Notes under the pieces: generated by a model
Seen by the model: only the letters and a program-made list of their open reading frames with translations
The model's database searches: none
Told to the model about the DNA's origin: nothing
From: Candidatus Geocrenenecus sp. JGI 0000106-J15
Lineage (GTDB): Archaea > Thermoproteota > Nitrososphaeria_A > Caldarchaeales > Wolframiiraptoraceae
Reading direction: 5' to 3'
Length of the DNA stretch: 29,940 bases
Assembly (NCBI GenBank): GCA_000405685.1
Contig: ASPF01000009.1
Span: 1-29,940 of the forward strand
Shown here: positions 22,197-29,940 of the stretch, piece by piece
Position numbering within the stretch: the first letter of the stretch is position 1
Layout: each line of letters begins with the position of its first letter
Program-made: the position numbers and the translations under genes

Positions 22197-23564
22197 TTAT
22201 TGTATAGATTTGACGGTGTCTACGATTAACCTCTTTCCATACTCGACTATCTCTCTCAATCTTTTTTCAGTGACTGCTTCTGCAGACATTTTTATCTGAG
22301 GCATAGTATTAGAGGGTCTGATAAGCATCCATCCATCCTTGAAGTATGCTTTTACACCATCTAGTCTACTTAACTCTAATCCTTCATCGGATAGTTTTTT
22401 AGCAATCATCTCTACCACTCTTCCTTTTATCTCATCTGGACAATCGAATACCATTATGGGCGTTGATGGGTAGACGGGTATAGTATCAACTATCTCTGAG
22501 AGCTTCTTAGTTGTCTTAGATAATATCTCTATCATTCTCAAGACTGCATAGATAGCATCATCGAATCCCCATAACTCTGAAAAATATAAATGATTACTCT
22601 TCTCTCCTCCTATAATTGCTCCAAGCCGTCTAACTTCTTTTAATATATATGCTCTACCAACTCTAGACTCTACCGGCTCACATCCACTCTCTAATATTAC
22701 TTGCCTAAGAGCTGAGCTACAATTAAGGTCGTAGACTATCTTTCCCTTCTTTTCCAAATGTTTAACATATACTCCTAGGACTATGTCTCCAGATAGAATC
22801 CTGCCTTTATCATCTATGAATACTGCTCTATCACCATCACCATCAAATCCAACTCCAAACTCGACATTATTTTTTCTTACAAGCTCTTGAAGTTCTCTCA
22901 ATGTTTCTTCAGTTGGCTCAGGTAGATGACCTGGAAATAAACCATCAGGCTCAGCATTTAATCCAATAACTTCTATGCCGAGAAGCTTTGCAATCTTTGG
23001 GAAAACCGTAGCCGTGGCCCCGTTAGAATAGTCTACAGCTATCCTCATCTTCTTCTCAATCTTTACCTTAGAGAGTAGGAACTCTACATAGTCAGGTATC
23101 AGTTCTCTACTTGTTTCAACCCCACTTCTTTCTGATACTTTCCATCTACCTTCTAAGACAGTCTTTTTTAATTCTTCCATTCCAGCCCCTTCAGAGATTG
23201 TGTCACCTTCTGCTGTAATCAGCTTCATCCCATTCCATTCTGGAGGATTATGGCTTGCAGTAATTTGTATCCCACCATGCATCCTCCACCAGACTACTCC
23301 AAAGTAATTTACAGGTGTTGGGACTATCCCTATATTCACTACGTTACATCCACCTTCTCTCAATCCTTCCGAGATACTCTTCATAAGCTTCTCCCCACTT
23401 AATCTAACATCACGACCAAGCAATACATCACCAAAGTTATCGATCATGCTTGCATATGATAATGCTATAGCTTTGGCGAGCTCGTCTGTTAAATCTACTC
23501 TATATATGCCTCTAACATCATAGGCTCTGAAGACATGTGATGGAAATACATTGGTATTACTCAA
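22197..23564 (-). CDS. Phosphomannomutase/phosphoglucomutase family enzyme
   Basis: A 455-residue alpha-D-phosphohexomutase. It has the N-terminal FRAYDVRGIYRVDLTDE segment, the active serine S104 in TASHNPPEWNG, the metal loop GFDGDGDRAVFID, the sugar-specificity loop GGEKSNHLYF and the phosphate-binding RPSNTMPQ. Archaeal members often act on both mannose and glucose phosphates, and some relatives make glucosamine-1-phosphate. The motifs favour PMM/PGM, but the exact sugar is open. The start is TTG at 23564; AGGGGATC a few bases upstream on the minus strand is a plausible ribosome binding site. It stands alone. Confidence 0.9.
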   Translation of the reverse strand: MSNTNVFPSHVFRAYDVRGIYRVDLTDELAKAIALSYASMIDNFGDVLLGRDVRLSGEKLMKSISEGLREGGCNVVNIGIVPTPVNYFGVVWWRMHGGIQITASHNPPEWNGMKLITAEGDTISEGAGMEELKKTVLEGRWKVSERSGVETSRELIPDYVEFLLSKVKIEKKMRIAVDYSNGATATVFPKIAKLLGIEVIGLNAEPDGLFPGHLPEPTEETLRELQELVRKNNVEFGVGFDGDGDRAVFIDDKGRILSGDIVLGVYVKHLEKKGKIVYDLNCSSALRQVILESGCEPVESRVGRAYILKEVRRLGAIIGGEKSNHLYFSELWGFDDAIYAVLRMIEILSKTTKKLSEIVDTIPVYPSTPIMVFDCPDEIKGRVVEMIAKKLSDEGLELSRLDGVKAYFKDGWMLIRPSNTMPQIKMSAEAVTEKRLREIVEYGKRLIVDTVKSIQ

Positions 23565-23713
23565 GTATCGGATCCCCTAAAAAGTTATAGGATTAGCTGG
23601 TAATTATACATACCTCTTAAGCATCTACATGTATTACCCTCAAATTAGAGTTCTATTATTCAACTGAAAAACTAAATTAGTCGGATTTCAAGAGTATTAT
23701 TAAGTGATTGAGA

Positions 23714-23890
23714 ATGGCGAGAGAGAGAATCATAGTCGAATCAAAGGTTAGAGAATTGTTGCCTGAAGGATTAAGGTTAGCTTCTGATGCTCTTGATGGA
23801 CTAGACTCCGTTGTTAAGGAGATAATAAAGAAAGCTGTTCAAAGATGTCAGGCAAATGGAAGAAAAACAATAATAAAAGAAGACTTCTAA
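23714..23890 (+). CDS. Short histone-fold protein with truncated helix 3
   Basis: A 58-residue basic protein starting at the ATG at 23714 (MARERIIVES), with GTGAT just upstream. It reads as a histone fold: helix 1 (about 10-18), the long helix 2 (about 22-45, LDGLDSVVKEIIKKAVQRCQ), and then the conserved L2 motif RKTIIKED, which fits RxTxxxxD. It stops at EDF, where canonical archaeal histones continue with a full helix 3. Prokaryotic histones with a shortened helix 3, including DNA-bridging face-to-face forms, have been described, and this fits that class better than nucleosomal HMf-type histones. The stop is a clean TAA and the next codons do not resemble helix 3, so I see no sign of a frameshift. 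An abundant chromatin role is inference. Confidence 0.72.
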   Translation: MARERIIVESKVRELLPEGLRLASDALDGLDSVVKEIIKKAVQRCQANGRKTIIKEDF

Positions 23891-23913
23891 GATACTTCTA
23901 AATACACTCTACT

Positions 23914-23924
23914 TATTTCTTTTT
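23914..23924 (+). terminator. T-rich tract after the histone-fold gene
   Basis: TATTTCTTTTT runs up to the opposing FBP aldolase/phosphatase stop. It is typical of a simple archaeal terminator for the upstream gene on the plus strand. Position and composition are the only evidence. Confidence 0.4.
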
Positions 23925-23925
23925 C

Positions 23926-25053
23926 CTACTCTACAATAGCTATAAATCTCTCTTTTAGCTTTTCTAGTACTTTTGATAATGTTGTATACTCCATCTCTTC
24001 TAGTTCAACTCTAGCAGGCATAATCTCACCCATACTTCTCATATAGAATGCTATCTTAGTGGCCAATTCTCTACTGTAATCCCATACAGCATCATCAAAG
24101 AGATCAACAGGCTCACTATCATCTACTCCAACTAGCATTCCATTTGATATCTGCCAACCCATAGCGATCACCCTGGGCGGACCATCAAAATAACTAATAA
24201 TATTCTGTTTCTTCTTGAAACTTACAGGCATTAATGGTCCATAATGGCTTCCCCTCATCCAGCCTGAGACGAGATGCGGGATAGCGAACGCTGAAAGTAT
24301 CTCTCCTACAGCTGGAAATCCTGATTGAGCTCTAACAATAAGGACAGGATCATCTTTTCCAACATATTTTCCTGCAATATACGATAATCTAGTAGTAGAT
24401 GCTGATGCTGCAGGCTCGTTATCTCTCGCTCTATAGACTCTTGAGATCACATACCTGTTTATCGTACCTATTAAGCTGAGTAGATCATATGTTTCTTCAG
24501 GAGTTTTCAATCTAACTATCCTTCCTTCTATCAAGTCCATTACTTCGAATATAAATCCATCATGTAGGATAGGGTCGATAACGAGTCCAGCAGTATTAAA
24601 TGGATCTGCAAATATTCTATACAAGATTAGATTCCAGGCTGCTGGGCTAGTCTTATCAGCGGCAAAGACTACTATAGGGTCTGAACCTCTCTCCTCAAAT
24701 TCTAATTCTGCAACTCCTGGTCCCATACCTTTAACATTTCCACTGAAAGCATCTTTGAGTAGATCTTGTCCAGCTGCATAAAGTTTAAGAGGTCTGCTAA
24801 TCTTCTCCGTAATTTCCTTGAAGACATCCCATGCAAGTTTATGAACTTCGGGGTTGTCCTCTCCTTTATCATGCGTCATTACTAAACCGATATCATCTCC
24901 TACAGAGTATACATAATAGCTTTTAATTATTCTAGAATCTCTAGCTTCAGAAAGCTTCTTTCTCGCATACTCTATCATCTCTTCAGCTGGGCAGGTATGT
25001 CCGGCTACAGAACCAACATCTGCTTTTATAACCGAGACTGTTGTCTTAACCAT
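23926..25053 (-). CDS. Fructose-1,6-bisphosphate aldolase/phosphatase
   Basis: Bifunctional gluconeogenic enzyme of archaea: it condenses triose phosphates to fructose-1,6-bisphosphate and removes the 1-phosphate. The 375 residues match the family. Metal and active-site segments include KADVGSVAGH (D12, H19), SVGDDIGLVMTH (D53, D54) and GKYVGKDDP, with Y230 and K233 corresponding to the Schiff-base tyrosine and lysine of the Sulfolobus enzyme. It makes sense for an organism that grows on acyl-CoA-derived carbon. It is divergent from htpX across a 98-base gap containing TATA-like sequences for both. Confidence 0.95.
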   Translation of the reverse strand: MVKTTVSVIKADVGSVAGHTCPAEEMIEYARKKLSEARDSRIIKSYYVYSVGDDIGLVMTHDKGEDNPEVHKLAWDVFKEITEKISRPLKLYAAGQDLLKDAFSGNVKGMGPGVAELEFEERGSDPIVVFAADKTSPAAWNLILYRIFADPFNTAGLVIDPILHDGFIFEVMDLIEGRIVRLKTPEETYDLLSLIGTINRYVISRVYRARDNEPAASASTTRLSYIAGKYVGKDDPVLIVRAQSGFPAVGEILSAFAIPHLVSGWMRGSHYGPLMPVSFKKKQNIISYFDGPPRVIAMGWQISNGMLVGVDDSEPVDLFDDAVWDYSRELATKIAFYMRSMGEIMPARVELEEMEYTTLSKVLEKLKERFIAIVE

Positions 25054-25151
25054 TTAATCTCAATTATATTATTAAACTCCTCATGAATATTCTTTTATAA
25101 CTCATATTGAAGATGTTATTTTAAGATAAGTTTTAATTATGGTCTCTGATC

Positions 25152-26156
25152 ATGTACATTTTAGGGAATTGGAATATGTCAGGTGAGAAATCTAGTACAA
25201 CTGCTAGAATCTCTTTACTCAAACTTAGGCTATCAATGATAGGTGTATGGGCATTAGTTACGGCGTTGGCGACACTTGTACTTGTAGCAGTCTTAACAGC
25301 CTTAGGAATACCTTTCTTCGGACTTTACGGAATCCTTGGATTCGTAGTATTTTTCCATTTCTTCCAGTGGCTCATAGGACCATACATTATCAACGGAATC
25401 TACCGAGTTAGAGAAGTAAGGAAAGAAGAGTATCCATGGCTTCATGAAGTTGTAGATAGACTATCTAGAAAAAGTGGGATGAATAAGCCTCCTAAACTAA
25501 TGATCGCAGAGATAGACATACCTAATGCATTCGCTTATGGCAGCCCACTAACTGGAAACATGGTTGCAGTTACTAGAGGTCTTCTAAAGAGTCTAGATCA
25601 AGAAGAAGTTGAAGCAGTAGTAGGACATGAGATAGGTCACTTAAAACATAGGGACGTAATAGTAATGATGATGATAAGCATAATTCCAGCGATAATATAC
25701 TACATAGGATATACTTTATATCTCTCTGGATGGTTTGGAGGAGCTAGCCGAGAAAGAGGAAACGCGGGAGCAGTAGCATTACTTCTAGGTCTAGGCCTAA
25801 TTGTTCTAAGCTTCATCTTTAACTTGTTTGTCTTCTACATGAGTAGACTCAGAGAATATTATGCAGATGCATATTCAAGTAGAGTAGCAAATGATGGTGC
25901 TAGGAATCTTCAGAGAGCACTTGTAAGAATAATGACGTCCTCGGGAAGGATTAGTAGAATGACTAGAGAAAAATACGAACAGTTTAAGGCGTTTTTCATA
26001 TCAGATCCAGAAGTTGAAATTAAAGCATATAAAGGAGACATAGATAGACTTGTCGAGGAGGTTAAGAACCAGAAACCAAGTATCTTCGGAGAAATATTCA
26101 GTACTCATCCTCATCCTGCGAAACGATTAAAATTCCTTGACCAATTTATCTCATAG
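25152..26156 (+). CDS. htpX: HtpX-family membrane metalloprotease (M48)
   Basis: A 334-residue zinc protease with membrane segments at about 28-52, 56-80, 170-192 and 205-230. The zinc site is HEIGH at 159-163, with the third ligand E235 in REYYADAY. HtpX proteases degrade damaged membrane proteins. The cytoplasmic C-terminal part ends in THPHPAKRLKFL, usual for the family. The start is ambiguous between ATG 25152 and ATG 25176; neither has a strong ribosome binding site, so a leaderless mRNA is possible. Confidence 0.92.
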   Translation: MYILGNWNMSGEKSSTTARISLLKLRLSMIGVWALVTALATLVLVAVLTALGIPFFGLYGILGFVVFFHFFQWLIGPYIINGIYRVREVRKEEYPWLHEVVDRLSRKSGMNKPPKLMIAEIDIPNAFAYGSPLTGNMVAVTRGLLKSLDQEEVEAVVGHEIGHLKHRDVIVMMMISIIPAIIYYIGYTLYLSGWFGGASRERGNAGAVALLLGLGLIVLSFIFNLFVFYMSRLREYYADAYSSRVANDGARNLQRALVRIMTSSGRISRMTREKYEQFKAFFISDPEVEIKAYKGDIDRLVEEVKNQKPSIFGEIFSTHPHPAKRLKFLDQFIS

Positions 26157-26212
26157 GGTCAAGTAAAGGTTAAAATATATTAAGATAGGTTGATGAGTAA
26201 TAAGGGACTGAG

Positions 26213-27526
26213 ATGAGTGTAGTAAAGATACTTGAAGGTTTGAAGCTTACAAGATTTCACTACATCTTGCTAACGATATCGTCTTTAGTTTATGGATTAG
26301 CTGCGATGAATGTAATGTTAATAGGGGCTCTGCTTCCAAGCATTACCGCTGAGTGGAAGCTTTCTCCAATAGAAGCTGGTATACTACTTAGTTTCGGATA
26401 TCTTGGAATGTTCTTTGGAGCAATATCAAGTGGTTTAATCTCTGATAGAATTGGAAGAAAATATACAATGATTTTAATGATATTGATAGGTTCAGTATTT
26501 ACAGGATTATGTGGAATTGCATGGAACTATTCTAGCATGGCAGTATTTAGAATAATTGCAGGTTTTGGACTAGGTGGAACTCTCCCTATCCCAGCCGTGT
26601 ATATGTCTGAGTATCCTCCTGCAAGATACCGTGGCAGATTCGTTGGAATAGTTGAAACAGCATGGGTGTATGGTGTAATCTTATCCATAGTTCTTGCAAG
26701 AATTATTATGCCTCAAGTAGGCTGGAGAAGCGTTTTCACAACCTCATATATACCATTAATACTAATACCTATCATACTATACTATGCTCCAGAATCTCTA
26801 AGATTTCTTGAGAAGAAGAAAAATATAGATGAGATAAAGAATATCTTGAGAAAACATAGACTAGTCGAGGAACCTGAAAAACTAGCTATAGATGTGGAGA
26901 GAGAAGAGAAAGCACCGTTGACCACGATATTCTACGGAAAATACTTGAAGAGGACTATTGTTTTATGGATACTTTGGGCTGTACTAGTCTATACATATCA
27001 TGGAATCTTTATATGGCTTCCATCAATATATGCTTCACTTTTCAGATACGAAGTTGTGAGAAGCTTAGAATGGGTCTTAATAATAACGTTAGTTCAGGTT
27101 CCAGGATACTATAGTGCAGCTTTAATTCTTGATAAAATAGGTAGAAAAGGAGTTCTAGTATCATACCTAGCAATTGCAGGGGTGGGATGTATACTGCTAG
27201 CTTCTACAACGCAGCTAGACCTTATACTTATTTACAGTGGAATTATCTCGTTCTTTAACCTAGGTGCATGGGCTGGACTATATACTTATACTCCTGAACT
27301 TTATCCTACAAAGCTTAGAGGTACAGGCACAGGTGTTGCTGCAAGCATTGGGAGGCTTGCTGGGATACTTGCACCATCTGTTACTGGCTACCTATTTGAA
27401 GTTAGCGGTGGGGCCCTTCTTCCAGCCTTTACCGTATTTGCTCTAACACATATAGCAGCTGCGCTATCTACAATGGTGCTGGGAGAAGAGACTAAAGGAA
27501 GAATATTAGAAGATATATCGGAGTAA
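26213..27526 (+). CDS. Major facilitator superfamily transporter (sugar/aromatic-acid porter type)
   Basis: A 437-residue permease with about 12 membrane segments. The MFS signature occurs in both halves: SDRIGRKYTM after helix 2 and LDKIGRKGVL after helix 8. PARYRGR and PTKLRGTGTG follow helices 4 and 10. It is closest in feel to the sugar-porter and metabolite:H+ symporter branch, but the substrate is not readable. It has its own promoter (AAAATATATT about 35 bases upstream) and converges tightly with the Rad50-like gene, whose last base is 2 bases away. Confidence 0.88.
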   Translation: MSVVKILEGLKLTRFHYILLTISSLVYGLAAMNVMLIGALLPSITAEWKLSPIEAGILLSFGYLGMFFGAISSGLISDRIGRKYTMILMILIGSVFTGLCGIAWNYSSMAVFRIIAGFGLGGTLPIPAVYMSEYPPARYRGRFVGIVETAWVYGVILSIVLARIIMPQVGWRSVFTTSYIPLILIPIILYYAPESLRFLEKKKNIDEIKNILRKHRLVEEPEKLAIDVEREEKAPLTTIFYGKYLKRTIVLWILWAVLVYTYHGIFIWLPSIYASLFRYEVVRSLEWVLIITLVQVPGYYSAALILDKIGRKGVLVSYLAIAGVGCILLASTTQLDLILIYSGIISFFNLGAWAGLYTYTPELYPTKLRGTGTGVAASIGRLAGILAPSVTGYLFEVSGGALLPAFTVFALTHIAAALSTMVLGEETKGRILEDISE

Positions 27527-27528
27527 CT

Positions 27529-29508
27529 TCATAGTTCTTGTTTGATTCTTGAGACGCCCTTGCTATCTTTGTAAATTGTTATTATGTTGTCGGCTTCTTC
27601 GAGACCATAACCATGATGTGTAACAATTATTGTCTGCCTCATATATTGTCCTAAACTTGACAGATGATTTAATAAAAGTTGGAGATTTTCTTGATCAACC
27701 CCATATGTCGGCTCATCTAAAATCATTAAATGTCTAAAATTAATAAAGTGTAATATCGATAACCTTAGGGCTAAGGCAATCAATGTTTGATGTCCTCCAC
27801 CAATCCTAGTCGCAGGTATAGGTTCAGCTAAGCCTAATGGATGAACATTTACCAGATAGGTTTGAGGATCTATGATTATTGAATAGTAGAATCCTTGATC
27901 AGTAATTGAGTTAAGTATATCGAGTGTTCTAGATGCTAATATTTTTAAGATAGCTTCTCTCTTCTTTTCTAATATTTCCTGGATCTTATCTCTTAAACTA
28001 CTCGCAATGCCTGCCGCTTTAGCTCTTCTTTCTAATTCACTCAATCTTGTTTTTTCTATCTCAAGCTTCTTTAATAGATCTTCTCTAATCTTAATCTTAC
28101 TAGATAATTTAGTATCAAGTTCTTTAATCTTCTTTTTCTTTGCTTGAACAACCTCTTGAGATTGGATAAAATAGCTTAACTTCTCTAAGAGTTGCGGATC
28201 CCTAACATTTACGTCTATATTCAAGGATCTTAACATCGAGTCAACTTCAGCTTCAAGAACGTTGACCAACCTTGTAATGTTGCTCTCCCTACCTTCTAGT
28301 TCCTTAAATGTTTCGATCAATGCGTAGAGTCTTTCACGTCTTTCCCTATTTTCTCTCTCATCTTTCTTCTTATTTTCAAGTGTTTTCTTCAACGTACTCA
28401 ATTCTTCTTCCGATTGATGTAGAATTTTCTCTAGGTTGGCTATCTCGTTTTCCTCCTGACTTATTATCTCGAACATCATGAGCATGTTTATAGTTTGTCT
28501 ACAGGTAGGGCAGATACCGCTTCCTTCTTTTACTAATTTTTGATGTTGCTCTAAATGTTGTTTCAGATTTTTGATTTTACTAGATATAGAAGCATTTTCA
28601 GTAATCTTCTCATTTATTCTTTTCTCAAGTTCATGGATCTCATCTAACATCTTTCTTAGTTCATCTCTTATTCTTGCCTCCTCGTTTATTACTGAGTCAA
28701 TCTTTTCAATAGCATATCTTGATAGAAGCTCTCTTTTAGTATTCCTAACTTCTAGTAACATGCTTCTCAGCTTTTCCAACTCTCGAATTTTTTGGAATAA
28801 TATTGGAGTAGTAGGAGACTCTATAGATGTTAATTCTCTACGTATTTCTTCAATTTCCTTTGATATTGCTTGTATATCTTCTTCTACTTCTCTTAACCGT
28901 TCTTCATCTGAGGGAATAATATACATAACTAGGTTTCTATATTCTGTCTCGACATCTACCCCGTTTATTCTCGATAACTTCTTTCTTACTTGATCAAGCT
29001 GTTCAGAGAATTCTTGAAGTAAACTTATCCCTAATACAGTATCCATCTCTTCTTTCTTCGGCTCAAGGATCTCCAATATCTTTCCCTGCTTAGAGTATAC
29101 TATCCAGTTGAACGACCTATAACCTATCCCAAGTAATGAGCTGACCTTTTTCCTTAAATCTTCTAGGCTCTCAACTTGAACTTCTTTTCCATCTATTAAG
29201 AATCTAGCGTTAGCTGAGTAGACTTTACCTTGTCTTATCTCAAGTCTTCTAGATATTTCAATTCTTGAATTGTTCTTAGGACTTCGGAATCTTAAGTAGA
29301 CGTCTGCATCTTTAACTGAGGGTCTACGAGATACGAGTAGCTTATTTTCTATTCCTGGTACTGTCCCAAATAATCCATATAATATGCTATCTAGTAGCGA
29401 AGTCTTGCCAGCTGAATTTCTTCCTGTGATAAGGTTTAAGCCTTCAGTAAATTTAACTTCTGCATCTTCATAGCCTTCAAAATTTTTTAAACGTAATTCT
29501 TCAATCAT
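27529..29508 (-). CDS. Rad50-like coiled-coil ATPase with zinc hook
   Basis: A 659-residue SMC-type ATPase, likely the Rad50/SbcC partner in double-strand-break processing. The Walker A motif GRNSAGKT is at 29-36, the Q-loop glutamine is Q141, and coiled coils span about 205-325 and 350-520. The zinc hook CPTC is at 333-336, the Walker B motif LMILDEP at 595-601, and the H-loop VTHH at 629-632. It is shorter than common archaeal Rad50 proteins (about 850-900), so its arms are short. The ABC signature reads IGGGH at 569-573 instead of LSGGE/Q, losing the usual serine. The gene upstream, cut by the window end, is probably Mre11. Confidence 0.86.
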   Translation of the reverse strand: MIEELRLKNFEGYEDAEVKFTEGLNLITGRNSAGKTSLLDSILYGLFGTVPGIENKLLVSRRPSVKDADVYLRFRSPKNNSRIEISRRLEIRQGKVYSANARFLIDGKEVQVESLEDLRKKVSSLLGIGYRSFNWIVYSKQGKILEILEPKKEEMDTVLGISLLQEFSEQLDQVRKKLSRINGVDVETEYRNLVMYIIPSDEERLREVEEDIQAISKEIEEIRRELTSIESPTTPILFQKIRELEKLRSMLLEVRNTKRELLSRYAIEKIDSVINEEARIRDELRKMLDEIHELEKRINEKITENASISSKIKNLKQHLEQHQKLVKEGSGICPTCRQTINMLMMFEIISQEENEIANLEKILHQSEEELSTLKKTLENKKKDERENRERRERLYALIETFKELEGRESNITRLVNVLEAEVDSMLRSLNIDVNVRDPQLLEKLSYFIQSQEVVQAKKKKIKELDTKLSSKIKIREDLLKKLEIEKTRLSELERRAKAAGIASSLRDKIQEILEKKREAILKILASRTLDILNSITDQGFYYSIIIDPQTYLVNVHPLGLAEPIPATRIGGGHQTLIALALRLSILHFINFRHLMILDEPTYGVDQENLQLLLNHLSSLGQYMRQTIIVTHHGYGLEEADNIITIYKDSKGVSRIKQEL

Positions 29509-29601
29509 GTATTTTTAACCACGTATTGAAAGGTATAATTTTGATATACCGGATATATTGATTTCTTTTTCATCGTGAAATCGTGAATAGATAGAGAATT
29601 T

Positions 29602-29940
29602 TTAATAATCATTTCTTGAGTCCCCCACTTTATTTAGTAATATCTTAGCCCATTTCTCGACAAAGACCGACCTATCGGAATCTTTTAAGAGTCCTGTTTT
29701 CTCGCTTGCTTTCTCTTCTAATGTTAATGTTGTTTCTTCAATTAATTCTATTACATTAGGTTCTTGACCAAGCTCTTTAAATAAGTCTCTAACCAGGTCT
29801 TCCTTAGATATCGGCATCGCTCTTTCTAGTTCTTCTCTAATCAACGGTTGAATATCTTCTTCTATTTCTAAGTACAATAGATTGGGATTATCCTCCCTAA
29901 TTTTTCTAAGTTCTTCTTCTGTGAATATCTTTGAAAAGAT
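29602..29940 (-). CDS. C-terminal part of a protein upstream of the Rad50-like gene, probably Mre11-like nuclease (partial)
   Basis: The frame is open to the window end: upstream of the TTG at 29877 it reads on through 21 more codons (about IFTEEELRKIREDNPN and beyond), so that TTG is internal. About 112 residues are visible, acidic and helical, ending NKVGDSRNDY. There is no catalytic motif here. It lies 93 bases upstream of the Rad50-like gene on the same strand, the usual place of mre11 in archaea, and that context is the only reason for the name. Confidence 0.5.
   Translation of the reverse strand: MFSKIFTEEELRKIREDNPNLLYLEIEEDIQPLIREELERAMPISKEDLVRDLFKELGQEPNVIELIEETTLTLEEKASEKTGLLKDSDRSVFVEKWAKILLNKVGDSRNDY

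Noticed and set aside
23714..23925. Frameshift in the histone-fold gene hiding a normal helix 3
   Set aside because: Reading past the TAA gives no helix-3-like sequence, and the region after it is a T-rich terminator-like tract, so a genuinely short protein is simpler.
26188..26218. TTGATGA, 11 bases, CTGA and GATGAGT on the plus strand before the MFS gene, resembling half a C/D RNA
   Set aside because: The first position breaks the box C consensus, no second D box follows, no stem is present, and it overlaps the start codon of the transporter gene.
1..29940. CRISPR arrays, rRNA or tRNA genes
   Set aside because: No regularly spaced repeats, no conserved rRNA gene segments and no tRNA T-loop/acceptor pattern were seen; the only rRNA-like matches are the short guide complementarities.

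Overview
The window looks like the chromosome of an AT-rich archaeon, most likely a thermophile of the TACK type. I did not assign a lineage below that. The evidence is the gene content: archaeal fructose-1,6-bisphosphate aldolase/phosphatase, pantoate kinase, an AbrB-PhoU regulator, a stomatin/NfeD pair, a Rad50-like ATPase with a zinc hook, a histone-fold protein, and a thiolase paired with a DUF35 protein. Signals agree: strong GGAGGTGA-type ribosome binding sites inside operons, TATA boxes about 26-27 bases before start codons (leaderless mRNAs), frequent TTG/GTG starts, and arginine codons that are mostly AGA/AGG.

Bases 1-14230 hold a fatty-acid or other acyl-CoA catabolic cluster. It has enoyl-CoA hydratase (cut by the window start), thiolase, its DUF35 partner, 3-hydroxyacyl-CoA dehydrogenase, EtfB-EtfA, a metal-dependent amidohydrolase, an acyl-CoA synthetase and a membrane Fe-S/heme oxidoreductase that probably passes electrons from Etf to quinone. 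A PhoU-like regulator follows. No acyl-CoA dehydrogenase is present, so it must be encoded elsewhere.

This cluster is interrupted at about 3715-6300 by a compact set of five overlapping genes: two paralogous winged-helix proteins, a winged-helix/phospholipase-D-like protein, a 90-residue protein of unknown family and a possible nucleotidyltransferase. It has its own leaderless promoter and a tandem 8-bp repeat, and its first four genes use CGN arginine codons far more than the fifth. It is the best candidate here for an undescribed defence or toxin-antitoxin-like system; function is inference only.

Bases 14318-17882 carry an ECF-type S-component next to pantoate kinase, a DHH-family phosphoesterase and a two-CBS protein. 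Bases 18024-21674 carry the stomatin/NfeD protease operon with a phosphoribosyltransferase attached, then an aldo/keto reductase.

The 522-base gap at 21675-22196 contains two back-to-back candidates for box C/D guide RNAs on the minus strand. Each has C, C' and D elements, a terminal stem and a TATA-like element about 27 bases upstream, and each has a guide matching a 23S rRNA segment I recall. The rest of the window (22197-29940, mostly housekeeping) has a phosphomannomutase-family enzyme, a 58-residue histone-fold protein that stops at helix 3, gluconeogenic FBP aldolase/phosphatase, HtpX, an MFS transporter, a Rad50-like ATPase and the 3' end of what is probably its Mre11 partner.
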